Source: Hyphomicrobiales bacterium
Lineage (GTDB): Bacteria > Pseudomonadota > Alphaproteobacteria > Rhizobiales > Rhodobiaceae
Assembly: GCA_002869065.1 (NCBI GenBank)
Contig: PKTR01000006.1
Location: 124,001 to 188,000, forward strand
Length of the DNA stretch: 64,000 nt
Reading direction: 5' to 3'
Shown here: piece after piece, positions 52,974 to 62,364 of the stretch
Layout: each line of letters starts with the position of its first letter
How positions within the stretch are numbered: position 1 is the stretch's first letter
Position numbers and translations under genes: made by a program
Notes under the pieces: generated by a model
What the model saw: the letters and a program-made list of their open reading frames with translations, nothing else
The model's database searches: none
What the model was told of the DNA's origin: nothing

Positions 52974-53819
52974 TCAGTCGAGACGCCATTTCTGTTCCAC
53001 TGCCCGCTGGCCGTTGACCAGTGTGAGGGTCAGTTCCGTACCCGACAGACTGGCGTCCTGGGGCACGCCGTCGAGCGGCAGGGTCCATGTCACGGTGCCG
53101 TCTTTTTCGGCCGTCTTCTTCGGCGCCGGGAAGTACCAGCTTTCCGGGCCCTCGACGAACAGGTCGCTGTCGGCGCTTACGTCGGCAAGCCGCGTTTCGA
53201 TGGTTAGCGACTGGCGCTCTTTGGCGGCAACCGCGGTCACCGCGAGATCGGGACCGGCGTCCGCAGGCACCTTCTCCTGATAGCGAGCCAGTGTCGCGCT
53301 GGCTTCCGCGTCCGCCGCGAGATTGCGGCCGAGCACCAGCTTGGCGGTGCCGCTCGCCGGCACGCAGATCTCCTTGCACACGCCGTAATCGACCGACAGC
53401 GTCAAAAGCACCGGCAGTGCCGCGCTTTGTGGTTTGATGGTGATCGGCAGAACAACGGAGCTCTTGTAGCCGACCGACATGCCGCCGGAATCGTCGAAGC
53501 GATGCGGCGCCGGCCAGTCGATCTGCAGATCGGCGATGTTGGCGGAAGCGGAATGGTCGAAATAGGGCGGAACGCCGGAATCGCCGGGCGAGCGCCAATA
53601 GGTCTTCCAACCCGGTTCGAGCTCGATTTCGAGCCCAATGGTCTGGCTGCCGTCGGCAGCCGGCGGTCCGCCCGGCGCGATCACGCGCATGCGCGCGCCC
53701 ATCGCATCCGACCACGATGAGGAAGCGGCCGATGCCGGCGCGGACATCGAAAAGCTCACAACCGCCAAGACGGCGAACAGTGCAGGTGTCTTCATGGACA
53801 GTGTTTTAGCGCGATCCAT
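52974..53819 (-). CDS. Periplasmic DsbD alpha-domain-like protein
   Basis: About 281 residues with an N-terminal signal peptide and the DsbD N-terminal (alpha) fold. The redox cysteine pair appears as YGVCKEICVP near residue 120, and WKTYWRSPGDSGVPP near 70 is typical. The transmembrane beta and gamma domains of DsbD are absent, so it must obtain electrons from another protein, or serve a metal or cytochrome-assembly role. This single-domain version is common in alphaproteobacteria. Start codons at 53846, 53819 and 53795 are all possible; I choose 53819. Confidence 0.82.
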   Translation of the reverse strand: MDRAKTLSMKTPALFAVLAVVSFSMSAPASAASSSWSDAMGARMRVIAPGGPPAADGSQTIGLEIELEPGWKTYWRSPGDSGVPPYFDHSASANIADLQIDWPAPHRFDDSGGMSVGYKSSVVLPITIKPQSAALPVLLTLSVDYGVCKEICVPASGTAKLVLGRNLAADAEASATLARYQEKVPADAGPDLAVTAVAAKERQSLTIETRLADVSADSDLFVEGPESWYFPAPKKTAEKDGTVTWTLPLDGVPQDASLSGTELTLTLVNGQRAVEQKWRLD

Positions 53820-53934
53820 TTCCGTTGTCCGCTCTCGCATCATCATTTGCGCGTGAAGCCCGGCGTCGCAATGCGGACGCCATTACGCATTAACAAATGG
53901 CGATCGAAAGAGTACGATTCCAGATCTCGAACGA

Positions 53935-54573
53935 ATGCGGTTGTTTGGGGGTGGAAACAGACAGGTGGATACGGTGTTTGAGGCCAACCCGGATAAGGAC
54001 TATCTCGGCGGACAGATTCTCATTGCCATGCCGGGAATGGAGGATCCGCGCTTTGCCCGCAGCCTCGTCTATGTCTGCGCCCATTCCGAGGATGGCGCCA
54101 TGGGAATCATCCTCAACCAGCTCTCCGATCAGGTGTCGTTTTCCGAGCTGCTGATCCAGCTTGACATCATTCCCGAGGACGAACAGATCCGCCTGCCCGC
54201 GGAAGCAAGCGGCATGCGCGTTCATCGCGGTGGTCCGGTCGAGACCGGGCGCGGTTTCGTGCTGCATTCTGCCGACTACTACTCCGACAATGCGACACTG
54301 CCGATCGACGAAGGCATCTGCCTGACCGCAACGCTGGAGATCCTGAAAGCAATTGCCGACGGACACGGGCCGCACAACGCCATCCTGGCGCTCGGCTATG
54401 CCGGCTGGGCGCCCGGCCAGCTCGAGGCGGAGATGCAGGAGAACGGCTGGCTCAACTGCCCCGCCGACATGGAACTGATCTTCGGCCGCGACCTCGAGAC
54501 CAAATATGATCGCGCGCTCCGCCGGCTTGGCATCGAGCCGGCCATGCTGTCGAGCGACGCCGGCCACGCCTGA
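53935..54573 (+). CDS. YqgE/AlgH-family protein
   Basis: About 212 residues with the YqgE/AlgH signature: [37 protein letters not shown] near residue 25-60 (split here for clarity: [11 protein letters not shown] then [14 protein letters not shown]) and a C-terminal [15 protein letters not shown] near 165. The family is widespread and of unknown function; AlgH has been linked to alginate control in Pseudomonas. The start is uncertain: ATG 53935 or a GTG at 53965, giving the shorter MDTVFEANP start, which lacks a clear ribosome-binding site. Confidence 0.88.
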   Translation: MRLFGGGNRQVDTVFEANPDKDYLGGQILIAMPGMEDPRFARSLVYVCAHSEDGAMGIILNQLSDQVSFSELLIQLDIIPEDEQIRLPAEASGMRVHRGGPVETGRGFVLHSADYYSDNATLPIDEGICLTATLEILKAIADGHGPHNAILALGYAGWAPGQLEAEMQENGWLNCPADMELIFGRDLETKYDRALRRLGIEPAMLSSDAGHA

Positions 54574-54624
54574 GCGCGGGCTCCCCGTCCAGATCCACTT
54601 CAGATGATGACGCCGAGGCCTGCC

Positions 54625-55599
54625 TCAGACCAGGAAGTCGTCGGCGTCGAGGGTCTTGTAGCCCCGGAATTCAAGCGTGAAATCGACCTTGCCGTTGTCG
54701 TCCATATCGAACGTGTAGATGGTCGTCTTCTTGCCGTCGATAACCGCCTTTTTGGATCGCACCACGGCGTCCATCGGGTCGAAATTCTGAAGATTGAGAC
54801 GATCAACGATATCGGAAATGTCGATCTTGTCCGTACCCGGCTTGAAGTCGGTGATGAGGTCACGCTTGCTCGGATGCGGGCGCGAGTCACGCAGGCTGTT
54901 GAAGTCAAAGATGTCGTTGCCCGCGTTCCCGGTCAGCGTATCCTGATTGCCGCCGCCGACGAGTGTGTCGTTGTGCTTGCCGCCGACGAGCTTGTCATTG
55001 CCGAACCCGCCAACGAGGCTGTCTCTGCCGTTGCCGCCGATGAGCGTGTCTGACTGGCCGGCGCCGAGCATGGTGTCGTTGCCGCCGCCGCCGAAGATGC
55101 GGTCGTGCCCGCTCTGACCGGCCAGCAGGTCGCCGTCGCCATTGCCGATGAGCGTGTCGTTGCCGCCGCCGCCGCGAACCGTGTCGTTGCCGCCTTCCGC
55201 CCGGAAATAGTCGCCGTTCGCGGTGCCGGTCATCAGGTCGCCGGCCACGCTGCCATAGGCGCGGATGTTTTCCGATGGCGACAGCAGATCGAAGATCGTC
55301 TCGCTCGCCATTACCTCGCCGAGCGTCGTATCGAGCTCGTAGATCGAATAGCCGGTGATGCCGAAGATGCTCAGAATCTGCACCGCGGTGACCGGCGTCG
55401 AACTTGGATAGTCATCCGGTGTCTCGTTGCCGTCGATCGTCGGGAAGTCGCCGGTAATGGTTATGAAGCCACCGGAAAAGTCGTAGTAGAGCTTGCCCGG
55501 CTGATGCCGGTCGAAGGTCATCGACTGGATGCGGTCGCCCCAGTCGGCGACACTCGTCGTGTCCATATCGTCAAATTCGGCGGCATGTACACGCGGCAT
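54625..55599 (-). CDS. RTX calcium-binding protein, probably type I secreted
   Basis: The 324-residue protein starts at ATG 55599 with AAGGAG six bases upstream. The N-terminal 120 residues are an unrecognised domain. The centre (about 130-230) has about nine GGxGxD-type calcium-binding nonapeptides such as GGGGNDTLIG and GGNGRDSLVG. It is followed by a serralysin-like C-terminal segment (NDIFDF, then DLITDFKPGTDKIDISDI) and ends ADDFLV, a hydrophobic type I signal. It should be secreted and fold on calcium outside the cell. No type I ABC exporter, fusion protein or TolC gene is in the window. Confidence 0.9.
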   Translation of the reverse strand: MPRVHAAEFDDMDTTSVADWGDRIQSMTFDRHQPGKLYYDFSGGFITITGDFPTIDGNETPDDYPSSTPVTAVQILSIFGITGYSIYELDTTLGEVMASETIFDLLSPSENIRAYGSVAGDLMTGTANGDYFRAEGGNDTVRGGGGNDTLIGNGDGDLLAGQSGHDRIFGGGGNDTMLGAGQSDTLIGGNGRDSLVGGFGNDKLVGGKHNDTLVGGGNQDTLTGNAGNDIFDFNSLRDSRPHPSKRDLITDFKPGTDKIDISDIVDRLNLQNFDPMDAVVRSKKAVIDGKKTTIYTFDMDDNGKVDFTLEFRGYKTLDADDFLV

Positions 55600-55966
55600 C
55601 GGTAGCTCCTTCTGGCATTGGTCTATCAACAGAACTTGCGTGATACCGTTGAGAAATCAACGGTGTTACGCCGATTTTATGGAAAAAAGCAGTATACGTA
55701 GCGTTTTTCGTAATATGGCCGCAATCCAGGGTCGAGTGCTGGTTGCCGCTACCAACGATGCCGGCCGTGCCGAGCCAGCTTCGCGATCATCATCGCCGGA
55801 AGGGATCATTGTCGGGGCTCGAAATCCCAGGAACAATGAAGGCTGCTGGAGCGGCAGAAATGGCGACGATGCGCTTGTCGTCAGGGCCGCGTGGCGATAG
55901 GGTCGCGCCACCCGTCGGCCGAGGAAAATGTGGCGATCGCCGGCGGCGAGGGAAGGAGCCCGATCC
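55600..55966. other. Divergent control region of the RTX gene and thrC
   Basis: This 367-base gap includes a perfect 8-bp hairpin with a GAAA loop at 55645-55664 and an AT-rich block near 55670-55720, probably promoter for one or both genes. A short open frame beginning at 55679 has no ribosome-binding site and no recognisable product. Confidence 0.45.
55645..55664. promoter_or_regulatory. Perfect 8-bp hairpin with GNRA loop upstream of the RTX gene
   Basis: ACCGTTGA and TCAACGGT enclose GAAA, 46 bases upstream of the RTX start. As DNA this is a symmetric site; as plus-strand RNA it would be a GNRA tetraloop hairpin. The regulator, if any, is unknown. Confidence 0.4.
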
Positions 55967-57370
55967 TTGAAATATGTGAGTACCCGCGGCGAAGCTCCCG
56001 CGCTCGGTTTCACCGATGTTCTGCTTGCCGGTCTGGCCCGCGATGGCGGCCTGTACGTTCCCGAAACCTGGCCGGAACTGTCCGCCGATGCGATCGAGGG
56101 ATTTCTCGGTCGGCCCTATGCCGACGTCGCCTACACGGTGATCCATCCTTTCGTTGCCGGTGAGATTTCCGACGCCGATCTGCGCGCGATGATCGACGAC
56201 GCCTATGCGGGGTTCGGTCATCCGGCGGTCGCGCCGCTTGTCCAGCTCGCGCCCGGTCACTTCCTGCTTGAGCTGTTCCACGGCCCGACGCTCGCCTTCA
56301 AGGACGTCGCCATGCAGCTTCTGGCGCGTCTGATGGATCATGTGCTCGCCAAGAAGGGCAAGCGCGCCACCATCGTCGGCGCCACCTCGGGCGACACCGG
56401 CGGTGCGGCGATCGAGGCCTTCCGTGGTCGCGACAATGTCGACATCTTCATCCTGTTCCCGGAAGGGCGTGTGTCGCCGGTGCAGCAACGCCAGATGACC
56501 ACGGTCGCAGATGCCAACGTGCACGCGCTCGCCGTCAAGGGCACCTTCGACGACTGCCAGGCGCATGTGAAGGCGATGTTCAACGACTTCCGCTTCCGCG
56601 ACGAGGTCGGCCTTTCGGGCGTCAACTCGATCAACTGGGCCCGTATCGTCGCCCAGGTCGTCTACTATTTCACCGCAGCCGTTGCGCTCGGCGCGCCGGA
56701 ACGCCGTGTCGCCTTCACCGTGCCGACCGGCAATTTCGGTGACATCTTCGCCGGTTACGTGGCCCAGAAGATGGGTCTGCCGGTCGAGCGGCTGATCGTC
56801 GCCACCAACATCAACGACATTCTTTGGCGTACGCTTGAAAGCGGCCGCTACGAGACGCGCGGCGTTACCGCCACGACCTCGCCGTCGATGGATATTCAGG
56901 TGTCGTCGAATTTCGAACGCCTGCTGTTCGAGGCGGCCGGCCGTGACGCCGCCGTCGTGCGTCGCATGATGGCTGGGCTTTCCCAGTCCGGTGCGTTCGA
57001 ACTCGACGAAACCGTCAAGGCCGTAATCGCCAACGACTTCGGCGCCGGCCGTTCCGACGAGGCGGAAACCGCGGCGACCATCGCGCGGCTGCGCGAAGAG
57101 GCCGGCTACCTGCTCGATCCGCATTCCGCAGTCGGCGTGACCGTTGCCGAACAGCATCTCGTTGCCGGAACGCCGATGGTGACTCTGGCGACCGCGCATC
57201 CCGCCAAGTTCCCCGATGCGGTCGAGGCCGCGTCCGGCGAACGTCCCGGCCTGCCGGCGCGTCTCGGCGACATGATGGAAAGGCCGGAGCGCTTCACCGT
57301 CATCGATAACGATCTCGCGGCGGTTCAGGCCCATATCCGCGCCCATGCGCGCGCGACGGCGGAGGCGTGA
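55967..57370 (+). CDS. thrC: Threonine synthase
   Basis: The 467-residue PLP enzyme starts at TTG 55967, with AGGAG eight bases upstream. The Schiff-base Lys112 lies in HGPTLAFKD, and the PLP phosphate site includes GATSGDTGGAAI near 150. It turns O-phosphohomoserine into threonine. The long variant of about 465 residues is usual in proteobacteria. An M16 peptidase gene follows with a 4-base GTGA overlap, a common arrangement. thrB lies at the right end of the window. Confidence 0.96.
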   Translation: MKYVSTRGEAPALGFTDVLLAGLARDGGLYVPETWPELSADAIEGFLGRPYADVAYTVIHPFVAGEISDADLRAMIDDAYAGFGHPAVAPLVQLAPGHFLLELFHGPTLAFKDVAMQLLARLMDHVLAKKGKRATIVGATSGDTGGAAIEAFRGRDNVDIFILFPEGRVSPVQQRQMTTVADANVHALAVKGTFDDCQAHVKAMFNDFRFRDEVGLSGVNSINWARIVAQVVYYFTAAVALGAPERRVAFTVPTGNFGDIFAGYVAQKMGLPVERLIVATNINDILWRTLESGRYETRGVTATTSPSMDIQVSSNFERLLFEAAGRDAAVVRRMMAGLSQSGAFELDETVKAVIANDFGAGRSDEAETAATIARLREEAGYLLDPHSAVGVTVAEQHLVAGTPMVTLATAHPAKFPDAVEAASGERPGLPARLGDMMERPERFTVIDNDLAAVQAHIRAHARATAEA

Positions 57371-58650
57371 TTTTGGACGGTGTCGAGGTAACCCGCCTGC
57401 CGAACGGCCTGACGGTCATCAGCCATGCCATGGACCATCTTGCCAGCGCTGCGGTCGGCGTCTGGGTCGGCGTCGGCTCCCGCGCCGAGGAGCGCCACGA
57501 AAACGGTCTCAGCCACTTGCTCGAGCACATGGCGTTCAAGGGGACCCGCCGCCGTAGCGCCCAGGCGATTGCCGAGGAAATCGAGGCCGTCGGCGGCGAG
57601 CTGAACGCTGCGACCAGCGTCGAAAGCACCGCCTTCTACGCTCGTATCATCGATTCCGACCTGCCGCTTGCCGTCGACATGCTCAGTGACATCCTGCAGG
57701 AATCGGTGTTCGATGCCGAGGAGCTGCGCCGCGAGCAGCATGTCATCCTGCAGGAACTCGGCGCCGCGCGCGACGTGCCCGAGGACTGGGTGTTCGACCT
57801 GTTCCAGGAGACCGCCTGGCCGGACCAGCCGATCGGCCGGCCCATTCTCGGCACCCAGCGCACCGTGCGCAGCTTCGCCCGCGAGCAGCTCTCGTCCTAT
57901 CTTGATACCCACTACAAGGGGCCGTCCATGGTGCTGTCGGCGGCCGGCTCACTGTCCCACGACGCCCTGGTCAAACTGGCCGAAAGCCACTTCGCGAACG
58001 TGCCGGCCGAAACGGGGCCCAAAGCCGTCGCGGCGCAGTATCGCGGCGGCGAGCGCCACGAATTCCGCGACAGTATGGAAACCCAGATCGTGCTCGGTTT
58101 CGAGGGCGTTTCCTACGGTGGCGACGAGCAATACAAGGCCCAGCTTCTGGCCGGACTGCTCGGCGGCGGTATGTCCTCGCGGCTGTTCCAGGAAGTGCGC
58201 GAAAAGCGCGGCCTGTGCTATTCGATCTACGCTTTCCACTGGGCCTACAGCGACACCGGTATCTTCGGCATCCACGCCGCGACCGGCGAAGAGGATATCG
58301 CCGAGCTGATGCCGGTGATGTTCGATGAGCTGGAGCGCGTCACCGATGGCGTCAGCGAAACCGAACTGTCCCGCGCCAGGGCGCAGATGCGGGCAAGCCT
58401 GTTGATGGCGATGGAAAGCCCGGCGGCGCGCGCGAGCCAGATCGCCCGCCAGATGCTTGTCTACGGTCATCCTCTGTCGCCGGAAGAGATCCTCGACAAG
58501 ATCGACCGTGTCACGGTCGGCGAGGTGCGCGATCTCGCCAGCCGGATCCTGTCGGGCTCGACGCCGACGCTCGCCTCGGTGGGTCACGATCGTGGCCTGC
58601 CGGGTATTGCCGAAATTGCCGAGCGCTTCGCCGCGCCGTCTCCTGCGTGA
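57367..58650 (+). CDS. M16 peptidase of the mitochondrial-processing-peptidase type
   Basis: The 427-residue cytoplasmic protein has the inverted zinc motif HLLEH (His50, Glu53, His54) with the distal ligand Glu130 76 residues later, so the catalytic site is intact. The C-terminal half has LLGGGMSSRLFQEVREKRGLCYSIY, as in mitochondrial MPP-beta. It lacks a signal peptide, unlike the two M16 proteins at 19.8-22.6 kb. Alphaproteobacterial proteins of this branch are regarded as close relatives of mitochondrial processing peptidase; their own substrates are unknown. Translation starts at GTG 57367, overlapping the thrC stop. Confidence 0.93.
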   Translation: MILDGVEVTRLPNGLTVISHAMDHLASAAVGVWVGVGSRAEERHENGLSHLLEHMAFKGTRRRSAQAIAEEIEAVGGELNAATSVESTAFYARIIDSDLPLAVDMLSDILQESVFDAEELRREQHVILQELGAARDVPEDWVFDLFQETAWPDQPIGRPILGTQRTVRSFAREQLSSYLDTHYKGPSMVLSAAGSLSHDALVKLAESHFANVPAETGPKAVAAQYRGGERHEFRDSMETQIVLGFEGVSYGGDEQYKAQLLAGLLGGGMSSRLFQEVREKRGLCYSIYAFHWAYSDTGIFGIHAATGEEDIAELMPVMFDELERVTDGVSETELSRARAQMRASLLMAMESPAARASQIARQMLVYGHPLSPEEILDKIDRVTVGEVRDLASRILSGSTPTLASVGHDRGLPGIAEIAERFAAPSPA

Positions 58651-58663
58651 TCGCCGGGGCGCC

Positions 58664-59269
58664 ATGCTCTTCCTGCGCGCCAGCTCCAGCCCGGGCCCGA
58701 CCATCCGCGGTGAGGGGATATATCTGCGCCCGCCCGTTCTGAGCGACTACTCCGAATGGGCGGCACTGCGCGGCAAGAGCCGGGATTTCCTCGAACAATG
58801 GGAACCGTCCTGGCCGTCCGACGACCTGACCCGTACTGCCTATCGCCGCCGGGTGCGCCGCTACCAGCACGAGATGCGCCAGGACGGCAGCTATGCCTTT
58901 CTGCTGTTCCGCCAGGGCAACGATGAATTGCTCGGCGGCCTGTCGCTGTCCTTCATCCGCCGTGGTGTCGCGCAGGCCACCTCGCTCGGCTACTGGATGG
59001 GAGAGCCTTATGCCGGGCAGGGCTTCATGACGCGCGCCGTCAGGGCCGTGCTGCCGTTCGCCTTCAACACGCTCAGGCTCCATCGCGTGGAAGCGGCATG
59101 CCTGCCGCACAATGCGGCCTCGATACGTCTCCTCGAAAAAGTCGGATTCATGCGAGAGGGCTACGCGCGCCGCTATTTGCGGATCGATGGAAAATGGCAG
59201 GATCACCTGCTTTTTGCCCGTTTGGCCGACGATCATGACGATGTGTCCGATGCCGGTGAACGCCGGTAA
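58664..59269 (+). CDS. RimJ-like GNAT acetyltransferase
   Basis: About 201 residues in the RimI/RimJ pattern: a conserved LRPPVLSDYSEWAAL near residue 22, the acetyl-CoA region YWMGEPYAGQGFMTRAVRAV near 105, and LHRVEAACLPHNAASIRLLEKVGF near 135-158 (given as separate pieces LHRVEAACLPHNAAS and RLLEKVGF). The family acetylates N-terminal alanine of ribosomal S5 or other proteins; the target here is unknown. The ATG at 58664 follows the M16 stop by 13 bases, and the gene is in the usual thrC-M16-GNAT-GGDEF/EAL order. Confidence 0.9.
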   Translation: MLFLRASSSPGPTIRGEGIYLRPPVLSDYSEWAALRGKSRDFLEQWEPSWPSDDLTRTAYRRRVRRYQHEMRQDGSYAFLLFRQGNDELLGGLSLSFIRRGVAQATSLGYWMGEPYAGQGFMTRAVRAVLPFAFNTLRLHRVEAACLPHNAASIRLLEKVGFMREGYARRYLRIDGKWQDHLLFARLADDHDDVSDAGERR

Positions 59270-59289
59270 ATGGTGGAACGTGGGTTTCC

Positions 59290-62200
59290 GTGCATAAAGA
59301 GTTCTTGTTAAGCGTAAACGGAGCCGATAGTTCTTCGTTATCCACTCCAGACGCCGGTTCGCTGCGCAGCGCGCGGCAAACGACGAATCCGGTGTCTGAA
59401 CAAAAAGATGAAGCGGCAGCACGAGTGACCTCGCAGACTGTCGCCGAAGCGCCCGCTCCGGAGGTGTCTTTGCGTTCCCGCGGTATTGCCGGTTGGCTGC
59501 TCCTGATCGTGTTCGTCATGCTTGCCGTTCGCCCGGCGCTGGCGGTCGAGTCGGTCGTTGTGCCGCTCGATGTCGACGCGATCGATCTCTCCAGATCGGT
59601 GGAGATGCATCCCGGCGTTGGCGAGCGGCTGCAGGTTTCGACCGCGCCCGGCGCCGATGGCATCGTGCGGCGTATCGAGGTCTCCGCCCGCTCCGGTGGC
59701 AATTCCGACTGGGTCGTGTTCGCGTTGTCCAACCCGAGCGACGAGCAGATCGATCGGCTGGTCGTGGCGCCGTATTTCCGTCTCGTCGGGTCTGGCATCC
59801 TGCGCCCCGACCTCGGCGCTTCACGCATTGCCTCGATCACGCCGAGCCAGGGCTTCGCGCCGGAACGCCAGCCGAGCCAGGAAGCCGACGTCTTCCTCGT
59901 CACGCTCGATCCCGGTGTCGTCATCACCTTCATCGGCGAGTTGAACACGCCGCAATTACCGCAGATCACCCTGTGGGAGCCGAACGCCTACAAGGACAGC
60001 GTCAATTCCTACACGCTCTATCGCGGCATCGTGCTCGGCATTTCCGGCCTGCTGGCGCTGTTTCTGACCATCCTGTTCGTCGTCAAGGGCACCATCATGT
60101 TCCCGGCGACGGCGGCGCTCGCCTGGGCCGTGCTCGGCTATCTGTGCATCGATTTCGGCTTCTGGAACCGGGTGTTCGGCTTTGAACACGGGCAGGACCA
60201 GATGTACCGCGCCGGCGCCGAGGTGATCTTCGCCGCGACGCTGGTCATCTTCCTCTACGCCTATCTCAACCTGAACCGCTGGCATATCCGCTACAGCCAC
60301 GTCGCGATCGCCTTCCTGGTGCTGCTTGGCGGTTTGCTCGGCGTTGCCGTCGCCGATCCCTCGCTTGCCGCCGGCATCGCCCGCATCACCCTCGGCCTCC
60401 TCGGCATCGTTGGCTTCGCGCTCGTCATCTGGCTCGCCTATCAGCACTACGACCGCGCGATCATGCTGATCCCGACGTGGTTTCTGCTGCTCGTGTGGCT
60501 GGTCGGCGCATCGCTCACCGTCACCGGGCAACTGGCGAACGACATCGTCCAGCCGGCGCTCTCCGGCGGTCTCGTGCTGTTCGTGCTATTGCTTGGCTTC
60601 ACGGTGATGCAGCACGCTTTTGCCGGCGGTGCCATTGCCGAAGGTCTGTTCAGCGATACCGAACGCCGCGCGCTGGCGATCACCGGCGCCGGCGACATCA
60701 TCTGGGACTGGGACGTCGCCCGCGACCGCATTCATGCGAGCGGTGAGCTGGAAGAACTGCTCGGGCTGAAACGCGGCGAGCTCGAAGGCCCGGCGCGCGA
60801 TTGGCTCGATATTCTGCACCCGCAGGACCGCGACCGCTTCCGCGCCACCCTCGACGCCGTCGTCGACCAGCGCCGCGGCCGCCTCTCGCAGACCTTCCGC
60901 CTGCGCAGCGACGATGGCCACTACCGCTGGTTCCATCTGCGCGCACGGCCGATCCTCGGCTCCGATGGCGAAGTGATCCGCTGCGTCGGCACGCTGCTCG
61001 ACGTCACCGAGGTCAAGACCGCGGAAGAACGGCTTCTGCATGATGCCGTGCACGACAACCTGACCGGCCTGCCGAACCGCGAACTGTTCCTCGATCGTCT
61101 CGGCGCGGTGCTGACCCGTGCCCGGTTCGAAAACGGCCAGAGCCCGTCAGTCTTCGTGCTCGACGTCGACCGTTTCAAGCAGGTCAATGACAGCCTCGGC
61201 CTGTCGGTTGGCGACTCGATCCTGCTGACTATTGCCCGCCGTCTCGGCCGTCTGCTGAAGCCGCAGGACACGCTGGCCCGCATTGGCGGTGACGAGTTCG
61301 CCGTGATCCTGGTTTCCGAGCAGGAAGCCGAGCGGGTCGCGGCCTTTGCCGAAACCATCCGCCGAACTCTGCGCGCGCCTATCAGCTTCGGTGAGCGCGA
61401 GATATTCCTCACGGCCTCGATCGGTATCGCTTCTGGCACGGGCGAACAGCGCCCGCAGGAGGAACTGGTCCAGGACGCGGAAATCGCGATGGTCGCGGCA
61501 AAGGGTTCCGGCGGCGACCGTATCGAGACCTTCCGTCCGGCGCTGCGCCACCACCGCGAACGCCTGATCGAGATGGAAGCCGAGCTGCGTCAGGCCATCG
61601 AACGAGGCGAGATCGTCGTTCTCTATCAGCCGATCGTGCGGCTCGAGGACAAGACCATCGCCGGCTTCGAGGCGCTGGTGCGTTGGGACCATCCGCGCCG
61701 CGGCCGGCTGAGTGCAGCCGAGTTCATTCCGGTTGCCGAACGTATTGGCCTCATCAACGAACTCGGCATGTATGTGCTCGAACGCGCCGCGCGTCAGCTC
61801 GCTGCCTGGCAGCAGAAGATTCCGTCGCATTTCCCGATCTTCGCCAGCGTCAACATGTCGAGCCGGCAATTGCTGCGCCACGACCTGATCAACGACGTCA
61901 AGGCGGTGATCTCCCGCTCCGAGGTCGCGCCGGGCTCGCTCAAGATCGAGATCACCGAGTCGCTGGTGATGGAGAACCCGGAATTCTCCTCCAAGGTTCT
62001 CGAGCGCATCCGCGATCTCGGCGCCGGCCTGTCGCTGGATGACTTCGGCACCGGCTATTCCTCGCTCAGCTACCTGCAGCGCTTCCCCTTCGACACTATC
62101 AAGATCGACCAGTCCTTCGTGCGTTCAAACGGCCGTGCCGCGCGGCCGGTCATCCTGCGCTCGATCATCGCGCTGGCCCACGATCTCGGTATGGAAGTGG

Positions 62201-62349
62201 TCGCGGAAGGCGCGGAGACGGAGTCCGACGCGCTCGAGCTGCTGCAACTCGGCTGCGAATACGTGCAGGGCTTCCTCTATGGCAAGCCGATGGCGGCCGA
62301 CAAGGCGCGCAAGCTGCTCGAACAGCAGGCCGCGCTGCATCATCACTAG
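59290..62349 (+). CDS. Membrane GGDEF/EAL protein with periplasmic and 7TM sensor region
   Basis: The 1019-residue protein has an N-terminal polar region with a signal-anchor helix near residue 70, a periplasmic domain of about 150 residues, then about seven membrane helices (roughly 240-455), suggesting a 7TMR-DISM-like sensor. A PAS domain (about 455-580, with GDIIWDWDV) is followed by a GGDEF domain with intact GGDEF at 666-670 and an EAL domain with intact EAL at 794-796. It may make or break cyclic di-GMP; GGDEF in this layout often acts as a regulator of the phosphodiesterase. The start is GTG 59290. Confidence 0.9.
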   Translation: MHKEFLLSVNGADSSSLSTPDAGSLRSARQTTNPVSEQKDEAAARVTSQTVAEAPAPEVSLRSRGIAGWLLLIVFVMLAVRPALAVESVVVPLDVDAIDLSRSVEMHPGVGERLQVSTAPGADGIVRRIEVSARSGGNSDWVVFALSNPSDEQIDRLVVAPYFRLVGSGILRPDLGASRIASITPSQGFAPERQPSQEADVFLVTLDPGVVITFIGELNTPQLPQITLWEPNAYKDSVNSYTLYRGIVLGISGLLALFLTILFVVKGTIMFPATAALAWAVLGYLCIDFGFWNRVFGFEHGQDQMYRAGAEVIFAATLVIFLYAYLNLNRWHIRYSHVAIAFLVLLGGLLGVAVADPSLAAGIARITLGLLGIVGFALVIWLAYQHYDRAIMLIPTWFLLLVWLVGASLTVTGQLANDIVQPALSGGLVLFVLLLGFTVMQHAFAGGAIAEGLFSDTERRALAITGAGDIIWDWDVARDRIHASGELEELLGLKRGELEGPARDWLDILHPQDRDRFRATLDAVVDQRRGRLSQTFRLRSDDGHYRWFHLRARPILGSDGEVIRCVGTLLDVTEVKTAEERLLHDAVHDNLTGLPNRELFLDRLGAVLTRARFENGQSPSVFVLDVDRFKQVNDSLGLSVGDSILLTIARRLGRLLKPQDTLARIGGDEFAVILVSEQEAERVAAFAETIRRTLRAPISFGEREIFLTASIGIASGTGEQRPQEELVQDAEIAMVAAKGSGGDRIETFRPALRHHRERLIEMEAELRQAIERGEIVVLYQPIVRLEDKTIAGFEALVRWDHPRRGRLSAAEFIPVAERIGLINELGMYVLERAARQLAAWQQKIPSHFPIFASVNMSSRQLLRHDLINDVKAVISRSEVAPGSLKIEITESLVMENPEFSSKVLERIRDLGAGLSLDDFGTGYSSLSYLQRFPFDTIKIDQSFVRSNGRAARPVILRSIIALAHDLGMEVVAEGAETESDALELLQLGCEYVQGFLYGKPMAADKARKLLEQQAALHHH

Positions 62350-62364
62350 TCCTTAAGACAGCTC

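Noticed and set aside
55679-55900. A possible small protein beginning MEKSSIRSVF
   Set aside because: No ribosome-binding site, no recognisable family, and it lies in a promoter region.
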